In this document: positions 28,605 through 38,629 of the stretch, piece by piece
How positions within the stretch are numbered: the stretch's first letter is position 1
How the letters are laid out: each line of letters begins with the position of its first letter
Origin: Craspedostauros australis
Lineage: Eukaryota; Bacillariophyta; Bacillariophyceae; Mastogloiales; Achnanthaceae
Reading direction: 5' to 3'
Assembly: GCA_026770025.1 (NCBI GenBank)
Contig: JAMXDE010000024.1
Location: 310,001-374,000, forward strand
Length of the DNA stretch: 64,000 bases
Position numbers and translations under genes: made by a program
Notes under the pieces: generated by a model
Told to the model about the DNA's origin: nothing
The model's input: only the letters and a program-made list of their open reading frames with translations
Databases searched by the model: none

Positions 28605-31600
28605 TCACTGATCCATTGTGGAACGCAGTTGGATGTAGTGATCCCTGTGTTTCTCATAGATCTCCTTTTTGGTATTCTTCGTGAAGCCGTCTGCGATGTT
28701 GTCTTCAGAGCGCACAAATTTGGTTCTGGCCTCTCCGTTAGCGATCAGTTCTCGAATGAAATGATGTCGGATGTCGATGTGCCGTGTCCTGGCGGATGTT
28801 GATGGATTGGACGCAATGAAGATCGCTCCAACATTGTCAACCATCACATCTGCTGGTTTGTGCATCTTCAGTCCGATGTCGTTCATCAGTTGTGTTACGA
28901 AGCGAATTTCCTTTCCTGCCTCCGACAGGGCGACGTACTCTGCTTCCGTTGAGCTGAGTGTTACGCTCCGTTGTGCCTTTGATCTCCATATGATCGGCAC
29001 TCCTTGTAGTAGGACGATGTGCCCTCCTACGCTGATGCGATTGTCTTTGTCACCTGCGAATTCGCTGTCGGTGTATATTGCAATCTTCCATGCATCTTGG
29101 GTCAGTGGACTTGGTTTCATCTTCAGTCCATATTCTCTCGTGTCCCATACGAACTTCATGACTCGAAGCATTTCCTTGTATGCTGCAGCCGTTGGTCCAT
29201 CCAACACTTTGGTCAGTTCTCGCACTGCATTGGCGATGTCGGGTCGAGAGTGTTTCACCAGGTATAGCAGCATACCTACTCCGCTTTGGTATCTGCTGTG
29301 TCGCTGCTCGTCCACTTTGGGTGCATCGCTTTGCCTTTGGATGCCTTGCCCTGGTGTCCCAGGCGTTCCGTATCGTTGCAGCTTCAACACATCGCTTCCG
29401 AACGTATCGATGATGTTCTTTAGGATGTGTGGTTGGTTCACCCAACAGTTCGTCTTGTCGTGGTTGAAGATGATCTTGCAGCTCAGGTAGTCTTCGAGAT
29501 CTTCCTCCACCTTGACTCCGAACCGTTCCGCTCTGATATCCTTCACAAGCTTTTTCAATTCCTGCTCCTCTCCGATGCAGAGGCAATCGTCCACATAGGT
29601 GCCGATCAGTAGCAGTCTCCCTTCCTGATTCCGAATCAGCAGGCATGGGTCCACCTCGCTCTGTCTGAACCCTAGTTTGAATAGGATGTCGACGAGCTTC
29701 TTATTCCATTGTCTCGCGCTTTGCACGAGGCCGTAGATGGTTTTCTTGAGTAGCAGGCATTCGTCGGCTTCGTGCCTCATACCGTTTGGGCATTGCATGT
29801 AGATCTCTTCATTGAGGTCTCCATGCAGGAATGCTGTCTCAAAGTCGATGATGATGCTGTCCATGTGTAGTATCATCTTCATCGTGAGCATGATTCGATA
29901 TGTTGCATCATGTATCACTGGCGCGTGGTGTGCTGAGAAGTCGACTCCTGCGATTTGCGAGTATCCGCATGCCACGAGTCTGGCGCGGAATACCCCATTC
30001 CTCTTTTCCTTGAAGACCCATTTGGTCTTCACACACCGCCGATCCTTCGGCATCTGGTCCTTCTTGATTTTCTCCCATACTTTCCTTCTGGCCATATCAT
30101 AGAACTCTTTGTTGATAGCTTCGCGCCATTTCTTTCTTTTGTTGGGATCCGCATGGTCCCAGCAGTCTTCGAATGTGGTGGGGTCTAGCAGCATAGCGAC
30201 ATTCGCATGTTCTGCCCCTCCCTCATTTCGTTCGTCTTTCAATGCCTGGTCCGCAGCGGTGATATCATCTAGTCTCATCATTCCATGAGGTGTGTCTATC
30301 ATCGTACCTGCGATATCTCTGTTGAATATTGACCCGTCTGCGTGAAAGTCGGGTCCTCCTGTTTCCGGTGGAGTTGTGATGGTCTCTTCGGGCGTCACAT
30401 ATCCCTCGCTGTCATTAGGTTCTGACTCATCACTTGATCCGAGATCTCGCTCCTCCTCTGGGATTGGGTCGTTGTTATACCCGGCGAGAGCGCTCAGCAT
30501 CCTTGGCATGCGTATTACAGGTTCTGCGATAGGGGTGTCTTTGGGCTCTTTCTCGGCTGCTTCGTCTGCATTCCCCTCATCGTCCCTTCCGAATTCATCG
30601 TCGATCTCTTCGTTCGATTCATTTTCCCCTTGGGCAGGGAGCAAGCTATCTTGCCCTCGCGCAGCGTCATCAGTATCTTCTATTTCTTCGGCTCTGCTGC
30701 TGCGATCCGCGTCGTCGGCCTCCATGCTCTTGATGGTCTCCGATCGTCGCTCCCAAGTTGTTCTCGTAGCTCGGGTGTTCATACCCGACGTAGAGTCGTC
30801 ATCTTCTAGATCTATCAGCATAGATCTGTTGGCATTCTCGATACCTCTGAATTGCCCGTATGACTGATTCATCCATGTCACGTCTCTCGTGATTAGGATT
30901 TTGGTTGTAGCGAGATTCAGCATTCGATATACTCCTTTCGCGTGCGATTGGCCGTAGCCGACGAACATGGCTGGTCTGGATCTATCGTCCAGCTTAGCCT
31001 TTATCGTACGACCGCCAATGTATACCATCCTTATTTCTCCGAATTTTCGTAATCCATCCACGAATGTTGGGATCCGGTTGTTGAAGAGAACACATGCTGG
31101 TTCTCTTGTCTTTGTCTCGATAATATTTTCGAGCTGAGTCGCGGTTCGGGCTGCCTCCGCCCACAATTTTCCACGCACTGTTCTCGGTAGATGCGTTTGA
31201 TTGAGCATGGAGCGGACTTTCCCGTACAATGTTGCGAATTTTCTTTCCACGCGACCGTTCTGTTGGGGAGTGGAAGTGGCAGTGTATTCGAACGTTGGGC
31301 CAAATCCTGCGCTGAGAAGCTGTTTTTCCGCGGCATAATTCTCTCCCGCGTTGTCACATCTGATATTTTTCACATGTGCCTGTTGGTTGGTGTGAAGCCA
31401 TCGGAGGAGCGTGATCAGCTTTTCTCCGACTTCACTTTTCTCTTTCAAGAAGTAACTCCAGCAGTAATCACTGTAATCATCGATGACAAGGAGCCAATAT
31501 TTTCCTTGTCCGTAGCTGTGCGTTTGAACGCTCGATGTGTCAATGAACAACCGCTCACCAATTTCCTTTGCTCGGCGCTGCAGACGTTTTGTCATTGACT

Positions 31601-34556
31601 TCTGCTTCTGTTTTCCAATTGCGCAGTCAATGCATGCATGCAACTTGCCTGTGACATTCCAACCGTATCGTCCCGCTGTGCGAGAGATCGTGTAAGTGTC
31701 AACATGGCCTAACATTTTATGAATTTGGTTGATGTCCACCGCGGACCTGGTGGACACGCCGACATTGGCTTGGTCTTCGTGGGGAGGGGCGCTGATCATG
31801 TTCACTCCACTCACGAAACCGCTATGGGTTGCCATGAGTCTGTCGAACGTGATGCGTTGCCCGCGCTTCTCCAAGCTCATCACAACACCTTGGTTGCTGA
31901 TGTCGAAGCCGTTCTCGAGAGCTTTGTTGATGCTCAAGAGGTTCACCCACAGGTTGGGCACGAACTTCACTTGCTTGAGCACGATGGTAGCTTGGTTCCC
32001 GTTCTTCTGCATCACGACCATGCGTTTATCGCCAACTTTTGTTGCCTTGAGGTATCGGCCGCTGCCGATCTTGATGGAGTGGTTGGCCACTCGCACGTTA
32101 ATCATTCCCTCTTCGCTATTGGTGAGGTGGCATGAGGCACCGGAATCACCCAGCCACGTGTTTGCCTCGTGGTGGTCGGGGGCGATGGTGTGACGGAGTG
32201 CGCTTGCATCGTCGAGGTCACCGATCACCATGGCCATGTCTGGTTGAGCATCAGCCGCTTGGTAGATAGGGAGCTGGTTGAACTCCTCTGGGTCTCGTAC
32301 TCCTTGGTCACTTGGATGATGCATCCACATCAGCATCTCTGCGGCATGCTGAACCAGGCTGTCGATGAGCCCTCTGTGGATGGGAGGCAGGTTGAGCTCT
32401 TCAAGCCTTGCGTTAATGTGTTGCACGGCTTGCACCAGTTGCATTGGCGTGTACACGTCGATGCGGTGCATCATGTAGTAGAGCGTGCGAGGGTTCAGGC
32501 TTTCTCCTCCTCCTTCGGTGTACGCGTGCGCCGCGTCGCAGCACAGTAGGGCGAGCTCAGAGCGCACTTCATCAGCAACCATCATGTTGCTTAGAGAGTA
32601 TCTCATTGCGACATGCAAAGGTCCTGCAGTCCAGAGCTTCTGGCGGCGCGTCATGATGTCTTGGATCGTTGTTGGCGCCGCCCTTGCAGGGGGGTTTGCC
32701 AGTTGGATGAGGAACGGCGAGTTACGGCAGGTCTTGCACATGGCGTAGAGAGGGCCGCGCTGAAAACACAGCGGGCACCATCCTGCGGTGCTCCCTCCAT
32801 TGCGGGACGACTCTTCGATCATTCGATCGACCAGAGTCCTTGGTTCGGTTCGAGAGTAGATGGTGGAGGTGACACGATGGTCGACTCCAGGCATCGCTAC
32901 TTCATTCTCCATGATGTCTCCGACGTTGAGGGGTTCATCCTCGTAGACGATCCCGTCGAAGAGATTGTCTTCGTCGGTGTAATCATCTTCGTCGCTTGAT
33001 GGGAAGTGCTCGCGGTTGATGGTCTCAACTGCAGCAACTGGGGGTCCGTAGTATCCGTACACACTCGGGGTGTGGGCCTCTCGTTCCTCTTCAGAGTACT
33101 CGACCTCTTCTTCGAGGTCAAGTCCGGTCATGTCTTCATCGGTGGTTGCGAGGGCCATGTCGTTGATGAACGACTCGTAGTGCGCCATGTCGGTGGTGTT
33201 GATTGTTTGGTTTTTCTTGATGTTCGTGATTTCGTCGATTGTCACGATTCTTGGATTGGTCACATTTTTGACCTCAACAGGATCGGTTTCGAGCTCATCG
33301 GTGGGGAAACACACCAATTCTTCGTTGTTGACCGACTTGTCTTCGTCAGGTAACCACATTGATTCATCGGTCATCACGAGATCGATTTCGTCTTCTTCGT
33401 CGATAGCGGGCATCCACATGGGTTCATCTACCACGACGAACGCGGCGTTGTCTGCCGCAGTGTCTTCGGGTAGCCACATCGGTTCCTCGACCATCACGAG
33501 GGCGACGTCGTCTGTTCCGTCCATACTGTCGGTGGCCACGTTGGCGGCGTCGGCTGCTCTCATCGCTGCCTTCAACTTGAAGCACTCGAGGATCTTGTGT
33601 CCCTTCTTACCGCAGTACTTGCAGTTTCCGTTGAACTTAGTCTTGTCCTCAGTATCACTTCTCTTGTTCTTCTTCGGGGGCTTGCCACCTTTGTTCTTAG
33701 GCGCAGAGCGGCAGTCTGCCTTCTTGTGCCCGTAGGCGCCGCAGTTGCGGCAGTAGCCCTTGAAGCCACCAGTGGCGGCGAGTGCCATTTCTTCCTTGCT
33801 ATGGTTCTCGCGCTTACTACCTCCTTGCTTGATGTGGCGTGCGTCGTAGGTTGCACTCACGGCTTCGCGGATGTCTTCGATAGTCATCTGCTTTTCGATG
33901 TTCTCGAACTTGAGCTCGATGAGCTTCACATCCATTTCGTAGTCCCTCCCGAGAGCGTTGAGCACGAGCATGTGGTATTGCTCCATGTCCATGTTAACTC
34001 CCGCGTGCTTGAGGCGGTTGCGGATCACCTCCATTTCGGTGAGGAAGGTATCCGGATGTTCGCCTTTCTTCAATCGCATCCCGTTGAGTTGAGCCAACAA
34101 CTTTGCCTTCATTGGCGCAGTACGTTGCTCGTAGATGCGCTCGAGAGCCTTCCACGCCTTACGAGGGTCTCCACCCTCGTAGATGTTGCTCTCGCATCCC
34201 AACACAGCCATGAAGGCGACATCGCCTTCGGTAGTTTCATGGTTGATTGCCATGGTCAGTTCTTCAAACGCGTACTTGGCCAGAGCCATCTTGTACTCCG
34301 CCTTCTCGTCGGGAGACATGGCAGATAACTTCGAGGCCTTAAGCTTCTTCTCTTCGCTTCCCGAGATGGAGGCGAGAGGAGAGGGGTCAAAAGCCTCGGT
34401 TTTCACAATCACTTCACCCAAGTCCTTGAGATACAAGTCTCCATAACCCTTGCGGTTGGCGCGGGCGAGGAACTTCGCACTCCAAGCTTTCCAGGAGGAT
34501 CGCTTGCCGTCGAACATGATCATGTAACGATCGGTCTTACCGAGGAAGGACGTCAT
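28605..34556 (-). CDS. Element C gag-pol polyprotein, intact, 1983 aa (Ty1/copia)
   Basis: Gag at 1-about 260 (UBN2-like), then two CCHC knuckles at 269-282 (CRNCGAYGHKKADC) and 312-325. Three 20-residue acidic repeats carry MW(L/M)P at 360, 380 and 400. An acidic linker is followed by a CxxC-x9-CxxC zinc-ribbon-like motif (C594, C597, C607, C610) and a helical domain (about 611-770). The protease D-S-G is at D804. The integrase has HHCC (HKMLGH ... CIDC), a core starting at D1006, and D-35-E spacing. RT has YVDD at 1654-1657; RNase H starts at D1830 (YTDSEF) with SSTEAEY. The stop is TGA. The start is the first ATG downstream of the 5' LTR in frame. The extra region between gag and protease is unusually long for copia elements and I do not recognise its domain. 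Confidence 0.95.
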   Translation of the reverse strand: MTSFLGKTDRYMIMFDGKRSSWKAWSAKFLARANRKGYGDLYLKDLGEVIVKTEAFDPSPLASISGSEEKKLKASKLSAMSPDEKAEYKMALAKYAFEELTMAINHETTEGDVAFMAVLGCESNIYEGGDPRKAWKALERIYEQRTAPMKAKLLAQLNGMRLKKGEHPDTFLTEMEVIRNRLKHAGVNMDMEQYHMLVLNALGRDYEMDVKLIELKFENIEKQMTIEDIREAVSATYDARHIKQGGSKRENHSKEEMALAATGGFKGYCRNCGAYGHKKADCRSAPKNKGGKPPKKNKRSDTEDKTKFNGNCKYCGKKGHKILECFKLKAAMRAADAANVATDSMDGTDDVALVMVEEPMWLPEDTAADNAAFVVVDEPMWMPAIDEEDEIDLVMTDESMWLPDEDKSVNNEELVCFPTDELETDPVEVKNVTNPRIVTIDEITNIKKNQTINTTDMAHYESFINDMALATTDEDMTGLDLEEEVEYSEEEREAHTPSVYGYYGPPVAAVETINREHFPSSDEDDYTDEDNLFDGIVYEDEPLNVGDIMENEVAMPGVDHRVTSTIYSRTEPRTLVDRMIEESSRNGGSTAGWCPLCFQRGPLYAMCKTCRNSPFLIQLANPPARAAPTTIQDIMTRRQKLWTAGPLHVAMRYSLSNMMVADEVRSELALLCCDAAHAYTEGGGESLNPRTLYYMMHRIDVYTPMQLVQAVQHINARLEELNLPPIHRGLIDSLVQHAAEMLMWMHHPSDQGVRDPEEFNQLPIYQAADAQPDMAMVIGDLDDASALRHTIAPDHHEANTWLGDSGASCHLTNSEEGMINVRVANHSIKIGSGRYLKATKVGDKRMVVMQKNGNQATIVLKQVKFVPNLWVNLLSINKALENGFDISNQGVVMSLEKRGQRITFDRLMATHSGFVSGVNMISAPPHEDQANVGVSTRSAVDINQIHKMLGHVDTYTISRTAGRYGWNVTGKLHACIDCAIGKQKQKSMTKRLQRRAKEIGERLFIDTSSVQTHSYGQGKYWLLVIDDYSDYCWSYFLKEKSEVGEKLITLLRWLHTNQQAHVKNIRCDNAGENYAAEKQLLSAGFGPTFEYTATSTPQQNGRVERKFATLYGKVRSMLNQTHLPRTVRGKLWAEAARTATQLENIIETKTREPACVLFNNRIPTFVDGLRKFGEIRMVYIGGRTIKAKLDDRSRPAMFVGYGQSHAKGVYRMLNLATTKILITRDVTWMNQSYGQFRGIENANRSMLIDLEDDDSTSGMNTRATRTTWERRSETIKSMEADDADRSSRAEEIEDTDDAARGQDSLLPAQGENESNEEIDDEFGRDDEGNADEAAEKEPKDTPIAEPVIRMPRMLSALAGYNNDPIPEEERDLGSSDESEPNDSEGYVTPEETITTPPETGGPDFHADGSIFNRDIAGTMIDTPHGMMRLDDITAADQALKDERNEGGAEHANVAMLLDPTTFEDCWDHADPNKRKKWREAINKEFYDMARRKVWEKIKKDQMPKDRRCVKTKWVFKEKRNGVFRARLVACGYSQIAGVDFSAHHAPVIHDATYRIMLTMKMILHMDSIIIDFETAFLHGDLNEEIYMQCPNGMRHEADECLLLKKTIYGLVQSARQWNKKLVDILFKLGFRQSEVDPCLLIRNQEGRLLLIGTYVDDCLCIGEEQELKKLVKDIRAERFGVKVEEDLEDYLSCKIIFNHDKTNCWVNQPHILKNIIDTFGSDVLKLQRYGTPGTPGQGIQRQSDAPKVDEQRHSRYQSGVGMLLYLVKHSRPDIANAVRELTKVLDGPTAAAYKEMLRVMKFVWDTREYGLKMKPSPLTQDAWKIAIYTDSEFAGDKDNRISVGGHIVLLQGVPIIWRSKAQRSVTLSSTEAEYVALSEAGKEIRFVTQLMNDIGLKMHKPADVMVDNVGAIFIASNPSTSARTRHIDIRHHFIRELIANGEARTKFVRSEDNIADGFTKNTKKEIYEKHRDHYIQLRSTMDQ

Positions 34557-34623
34557 GGTGATGATGGTGAGAGTCGTTTGTTGCTGTGTTGGTGATGTTG
34601 GAAACGTAGGATTTCAATCGTAA

Positions 34624-34635
34624 CGTTTCGAAACG
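34624..34635. other. Perfect 12-nt palindrome beside the 5' LTR of C
   Basis: CGTTTCGAAACG abuts the 5' LTR exactly where a primer-binding site is expected. I found no convincing tRNA match for it or for the following bases. Element D has the analogous CGTTTATAAACG at the same place. Confidence 0.55.
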
Positions 34636-35317
34636 TGTTGGAAATCCGGGGTTAGTGTTAGTAAGACCTAATTCGTTGTTAGACCGTACTATTCAGAACT
34701 GTGAGCTCATTCTCTTCAGCTCCTTTGCCTTTCGTTTCTCACATAGCATCTCCTGCAGCAGCATCGTGTTATACTGTTGCATTCATGCATCTCATCATCA
34801 TGAATCGTCGCTTGCATACATGAGATCGCATCCGCAGGCATCCCTTGTCATACCCATCGTCGTGCATATCCGTAGGCATTCTTTCCATGCACCTTGTCGT
34901 GCATATCCTTATTCTACATTCCCTGCGGTACGATTCCACAGTCTTGCGTTTCGCTCTTGATCTCCTGACACCGAACTTTACGATTGGTGTCATGATTGGT
35001 GTCATGGATGATGCCCTTTCTGAGTTGTTCTAGTCCGTGCCTGACACGTGCCATGATCTCCAGATGGGGTGATCATCAATGTGTCGGTCATCATCTTCCT
35101 TCACAAGATTTAGATATCGTGGCCTTTTCTTGATTCATGGAGGACAGGCTTGTTTGCTTGGTAAGACTGAGGTCATTCCCGTGTGATTCGTGTCGTGGGT
35201 GGAATGGATAATATTCAATGGTGTGACGAATAATATCCAAAGGTGTGACGAATAATGTTGGGAGTTGCGGCAATCATGGGTATCTTTCCGACAGGGTCGT
35301 ACCCTCGATTCCTGACA
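34636..35317 (-). repeat. LTR C, 5' copy
   Basis: 682 bp, same sequence as the 3' copy by eye; carries the promoter of element C, reading leftward. Confidence 0.93.
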
Positions 35318-35330
35318 TGTGCCATTGCTC

Positions 35331-35800
35331 TGTTGGCAAGTTTGTTGGCAAGTTCTGCTCATGGATACTCTTGCGAGTGCGTAGGATGGTGTTGGTGGTG
35401 GTGGTAGTTACAATTCTGTTTGCTATTTCATTGCGTTGCTAGTCCGATGATGTCTTGGAGTCTCCCCACTATGAGTCGGCATGCAAGATGCTCTCTTATT
35501 TTTACTCATATTCTCTCTCTCTCTCTTTCTTGCATGTTGGTACTACATGATATCCTGTATATGATACAAACTCCGTATTTGATACATATTCTGTTGTCTT
35601 GTCCTCTACTGGCCCACTACTTTGCGTGTAGTCACCAATGTCTCATCCAAATTCCTCCTTGTATATCCATGATCTCGATGTCGCTCTGGTCATTGAATCT
35701 ATGCCTTCTTGTTCTGATGTGGAGACAGCTGCTGAAGTGGTGACATGATGACATCCTTTCAACATCAGCTGTCGTCTTCCATGGTCCTTCAGAATAGTTG
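35331..35800 (-). repeat. Diverged LTR relic of family D, minus orientation
   Basis: Starts TGTTGGCAAGTT (present twice in tandem, 35331-35342 and 35343-35354) and follows the reverse complement of LTR D with many changes, including the TTTGCTATTTCATT, CTATGAGTCGGCA and GTGGTGACATG segments. It fades after about 35800. Element C inserted within 15 bp of its end. Confidence 0.7.
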
Positions 35801-36218
35801 GATTTTGTGTACTGTTGTGACACGATCTGGAAGGGAAGGCCTTGCTGACTGCCAGTTTGAGGAAAATGTTTGATGCAGTTAGTGAGGGATGACCGTCTGG
35901 GAAGTAGTAGTGTTGACAATGAGTAGAGAAGTATGTTTTGTACTGATCTTGAGTTGTGCTATTGTTACTTGATAGTCCTGCATTGTGAGTTGGTCAGATG
36001 ATGAAGGTAAGATGAAGAAACAATGTTCACATGACTGGTGCGGCTCTGCACTGATCCTCAGAGGTTCAGTGTTGAGAATGGACAGGGCTCCTTGCTCTCT
36101 GTTGCTCTCACCATCTGCAGTAGCCTTCCAGCATTCAAGTAAAAGAGCTTGACATCTTGTTGAGGTTGCAAGTGGAGATACCGCAGGGATGGTTATAGGA
36201 ATTCACAGTCAGATTCCC
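35801..36218. other. Unassigned spacer between two family D LTR relics
   Basis: No gene or clear repeat. It may be internal or further decayed LTR sequence of the relic element on its left. Confidence 0.3.
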
Positions 36219-37045
36219 TGTCGAGATGTACATGTGAGTATATGTCGAGATGTACGTGTATATGTGCATCGTTCACCCGCTATTCTCTCATACGTACTTG
36301 GACGGTAAAACTACATTAGTATCGATAGTATGCTGTGATTTGTCAGAATCACAGTGGAAATGGAACACACAAAAATGGGCAGAATTTCTGGAGGAAATTT
36401 GCAATCAAAGATTTCTGAGAGAATTGGAAATATCGTCCGTCCATCCATCAATGGAGACGTTTGGTACCAAGCGAATCTCGAGGTACCCCCCCCCCCCCCC
36501 CCCCCCCCCCCAACTAAACCTCAGATGACAATATCATCTGACAGACCACTGCATCACCAATAGAACGTGACATCTGGAGAGCAGAAGGACACCTACTGAC
36601 GTCGACAGGATGTCATCGTGTCACCACGTCGACATCTGTTTCCATGTCAGAGCAGGAGGCAAAGATCCAATGACCGAAGGACATCAAGATCATGGATACA
36701 AGAGGCAAAGTTCAAATGGTAGGTACTCATGGAGTAGAAGCCAGTGAGGAATGAACGGAGTGTCGAATGCGGAGTACACATTGAACATGAAGTATCGTGT
36801 AGCACGAATACACGATATTGAGAGAGAGAGAGAATACGAAGAGTGGCGAGAGAACATCTCGCGTACCGACTCATAGTCGGAGACTGAATCTACAAAACAG
36901 ACAAACGCGCTGAGAGCATTGGGCAAGAGAACGAGCGTACACCAAGAGGATTGGAGTAGCCAAGTAATGAAATAGCAAACAGAACGACTATCAACCAACA
37001 CCGTCATCCACGATCGTAGGCTTCCAATCACGGAACTTGCCAACA
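36219..37045 (+). repeat. Solitary LTR of family D, plus orientation
   Basis: 827 bp beginning TGTCGAGATGTACATG and ending TTGCCAACA, matching LTR D end to end with moderate divergence. A run of 26 C (36486-36511) has expanded where LTR D has TTCCC. The flanks (ATTCCC and CCAGGA) do not match, so it is either a solo LTR whose duplication has decayed or one end of a rearranged element. Confidence 0.85.
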
Positions 37046-37063
37046 CCAGGATTGGGTGCCTCT

Positions 37064-37441
37064 ACAACAGGCATTCCTGCAGCAGCAGCAGTCGAGAAGG
37101 TCAGCCAAAAAATGGGGAGGCAGTTCGTGAGGTGCATATGGCATATAGCTTGGGATCAGTGGGCGTCACGCAACGAGATCCAGTTCGAAAGTCCAGACTC
37201 GGCCAAAGCCGAAATGATTCAGTCTCTGTGGGACAGGGCGAAATCACTGCGGCTCCGCCTCGAGCAGGACCAGGTCCTTCATCAACGACTTCTACAGACG
37301 GAGCCGGGAGAAACAGCAGCAACAGCACCAATCGCGGTATGGGTAGAGCAAGCTGCGCTCGCGCTTCATGAGCCGGCCGCCTCCGGCGCCCTGCTCAAGC
37401 GGCTCCAGTGTTGCAGACATGCACACCTAGACCCTGGTTAG
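37064..37441 (+). pseudogene. Gene fragment with WDxWxxRNE motif, truncated by the LTR
   Basis: An open frame leaves the LTR end and reads VSQKMGRQFVRCIWHIAWDQ followed by WASRNE, then a helical charged segment, and stops at 37441. The W-x-x-x-W-x-x-W-x-x-R-N pattern resembles the C-terminal part of reverse-transcriptase-associated hypothetical proteins found in algae; this is from memory and weak. The 5' end is missing because the family D LTR abuts it. Confidence 0.35.
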
Positions 37442-37911
37442 GAATACACGCAGTTCTAAAGTCCCGGACATACATATTACACGAGAAACAACACACGGAT
37501 TCCGTGCTCCCCTCGCGCCCGGCGCGAGGTTGAAAGAAGGCAGAGAAAAGCGCCACCGGCTCAGCCTCATAAGAGGGTTTAATCTTTGCGTTTTTATTTA
37601 TTTCTGCCTGTACGCTTCCATGTATGATATCTACGCCCACGTATCGGAGGCTCCTTCATGATCCAGCTGAGGAATGTTTGCTCATATCCTATTTCACCCG
37701 ATACAACATCCGCGGTGTGTTCCTGATGCTCTGAGGATTAGTGTCGTCAGATACGACCAGGGACTTCGACCAACGCTCATTTTTCATCCTTTGGAGATCC
37801 TGACTGCCTTATTGGAAGTCGTTGGTGGCCTCCAACCAACCCAACATGCAATCGCAATAGTTCTATGTAGACTGCGTCAAGAGCTGCTATTGGACAACAA
37901 ACTGCTGATCC
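37442..37911. other. Spacer with no recognised gene
   Basis: Includes a small inverted repeat, CTCGCGCCCGGCGCGAG (about 37514-37530). No coding evidence. It ends in ATCTC (37912-37916), the left duplication of the solo LTR. Confidence 0.4.
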
Positions 37912-37916
37912 ATCTC

Positions 37917-38624
37917 TGATAATCAGCAATTACACACAGGAAAAGAGCACCAAACACTGCACTTACTACGCCGCCTGGGTGATCAATCCGATAGGTGAAG
38001 TTGGAGATGTTTGGTGTTTGTTGTTGTTCTAATAGGTTGTGTTCAATTGATGATTGAGTTTGGATTATGAGATGATGATCTCCTATTTCTAATGATGGTG
38101 CCTAATGCACGGTTGCTAACGTGCTGCTCGATTACCTCGTGGTTTATCTCGCAGTCTTTCCTAAAACATTGCCCAAGATGGCATGTTGATTTACACGATA
38201 TCTCGTGTTATTCTCGCCTTTGGGTCTTTCTCCATCTCTCCTGGTCTTGCCTAATCTTGATCTCTGTTTGATCATATATGGATTGATCCGTCTACGTCGA
38301 CGAGGTGCATGCATCACCTCTGACGATGTTGTTCTGGATCCTAAATGTTGTTGCCACATGCTCGATGATGCACTTGGCTAGGCTAGACAGGTCAGCATAC
38401 CATGACTAAAATATAATCTCGATTCCGAGGATCACAATGACCGATCCTCTGACGTCATACGATGATGTCAGTGCCTACGTCAGGTTCGATGACTGTAGTG
38501 ACTGAATCTCAATCGTGTATCAAGACTCACTCGACTATACTCTCGAATCTAGTCGAATCAAAAAATAATGAATCACGTTTCAGTCATGGGAGATGAGTAC
38601 CTAATTTCGATCTAGATGTTGATA
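37917..38624 (-). repeat. Solo LTR of family B
   Basis: 708 bp, the reverse complement of LTR B from TGATAATC to GTTGATA, with scattered substitutions and small indels. It is flanked by ATCTC at 37912-37916 and 38625-38629. This is the expected product of recombination between the two LTRs of a full element, and it independently confirms the TA...CA termini. It is older than the insertion of element B at 15832. Confidence 0.95.
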
Positions 38625-38629
38625 ATCTC

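Larger units (their letters stand above)
27848..35317 (-). mobile_element. Complete Ty1/copia element C (minus strand)
   Basis: 7470 bp with two 682-bp LTRs (34636-35317 is the 5' LTR, 27848-28529 the 3' LTR) having TG...CA ends. It is flanked by the 6-bp duplication TGTGCC at 27842-27847 and 35318-35323. One intact gag-pol ORF on the minus strand follows a leader of only 79 nt. LTRs look identical. The lineage differs from A/B: CCHC knuckles and an HHCC integrase are present. Confidence 0.95.
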
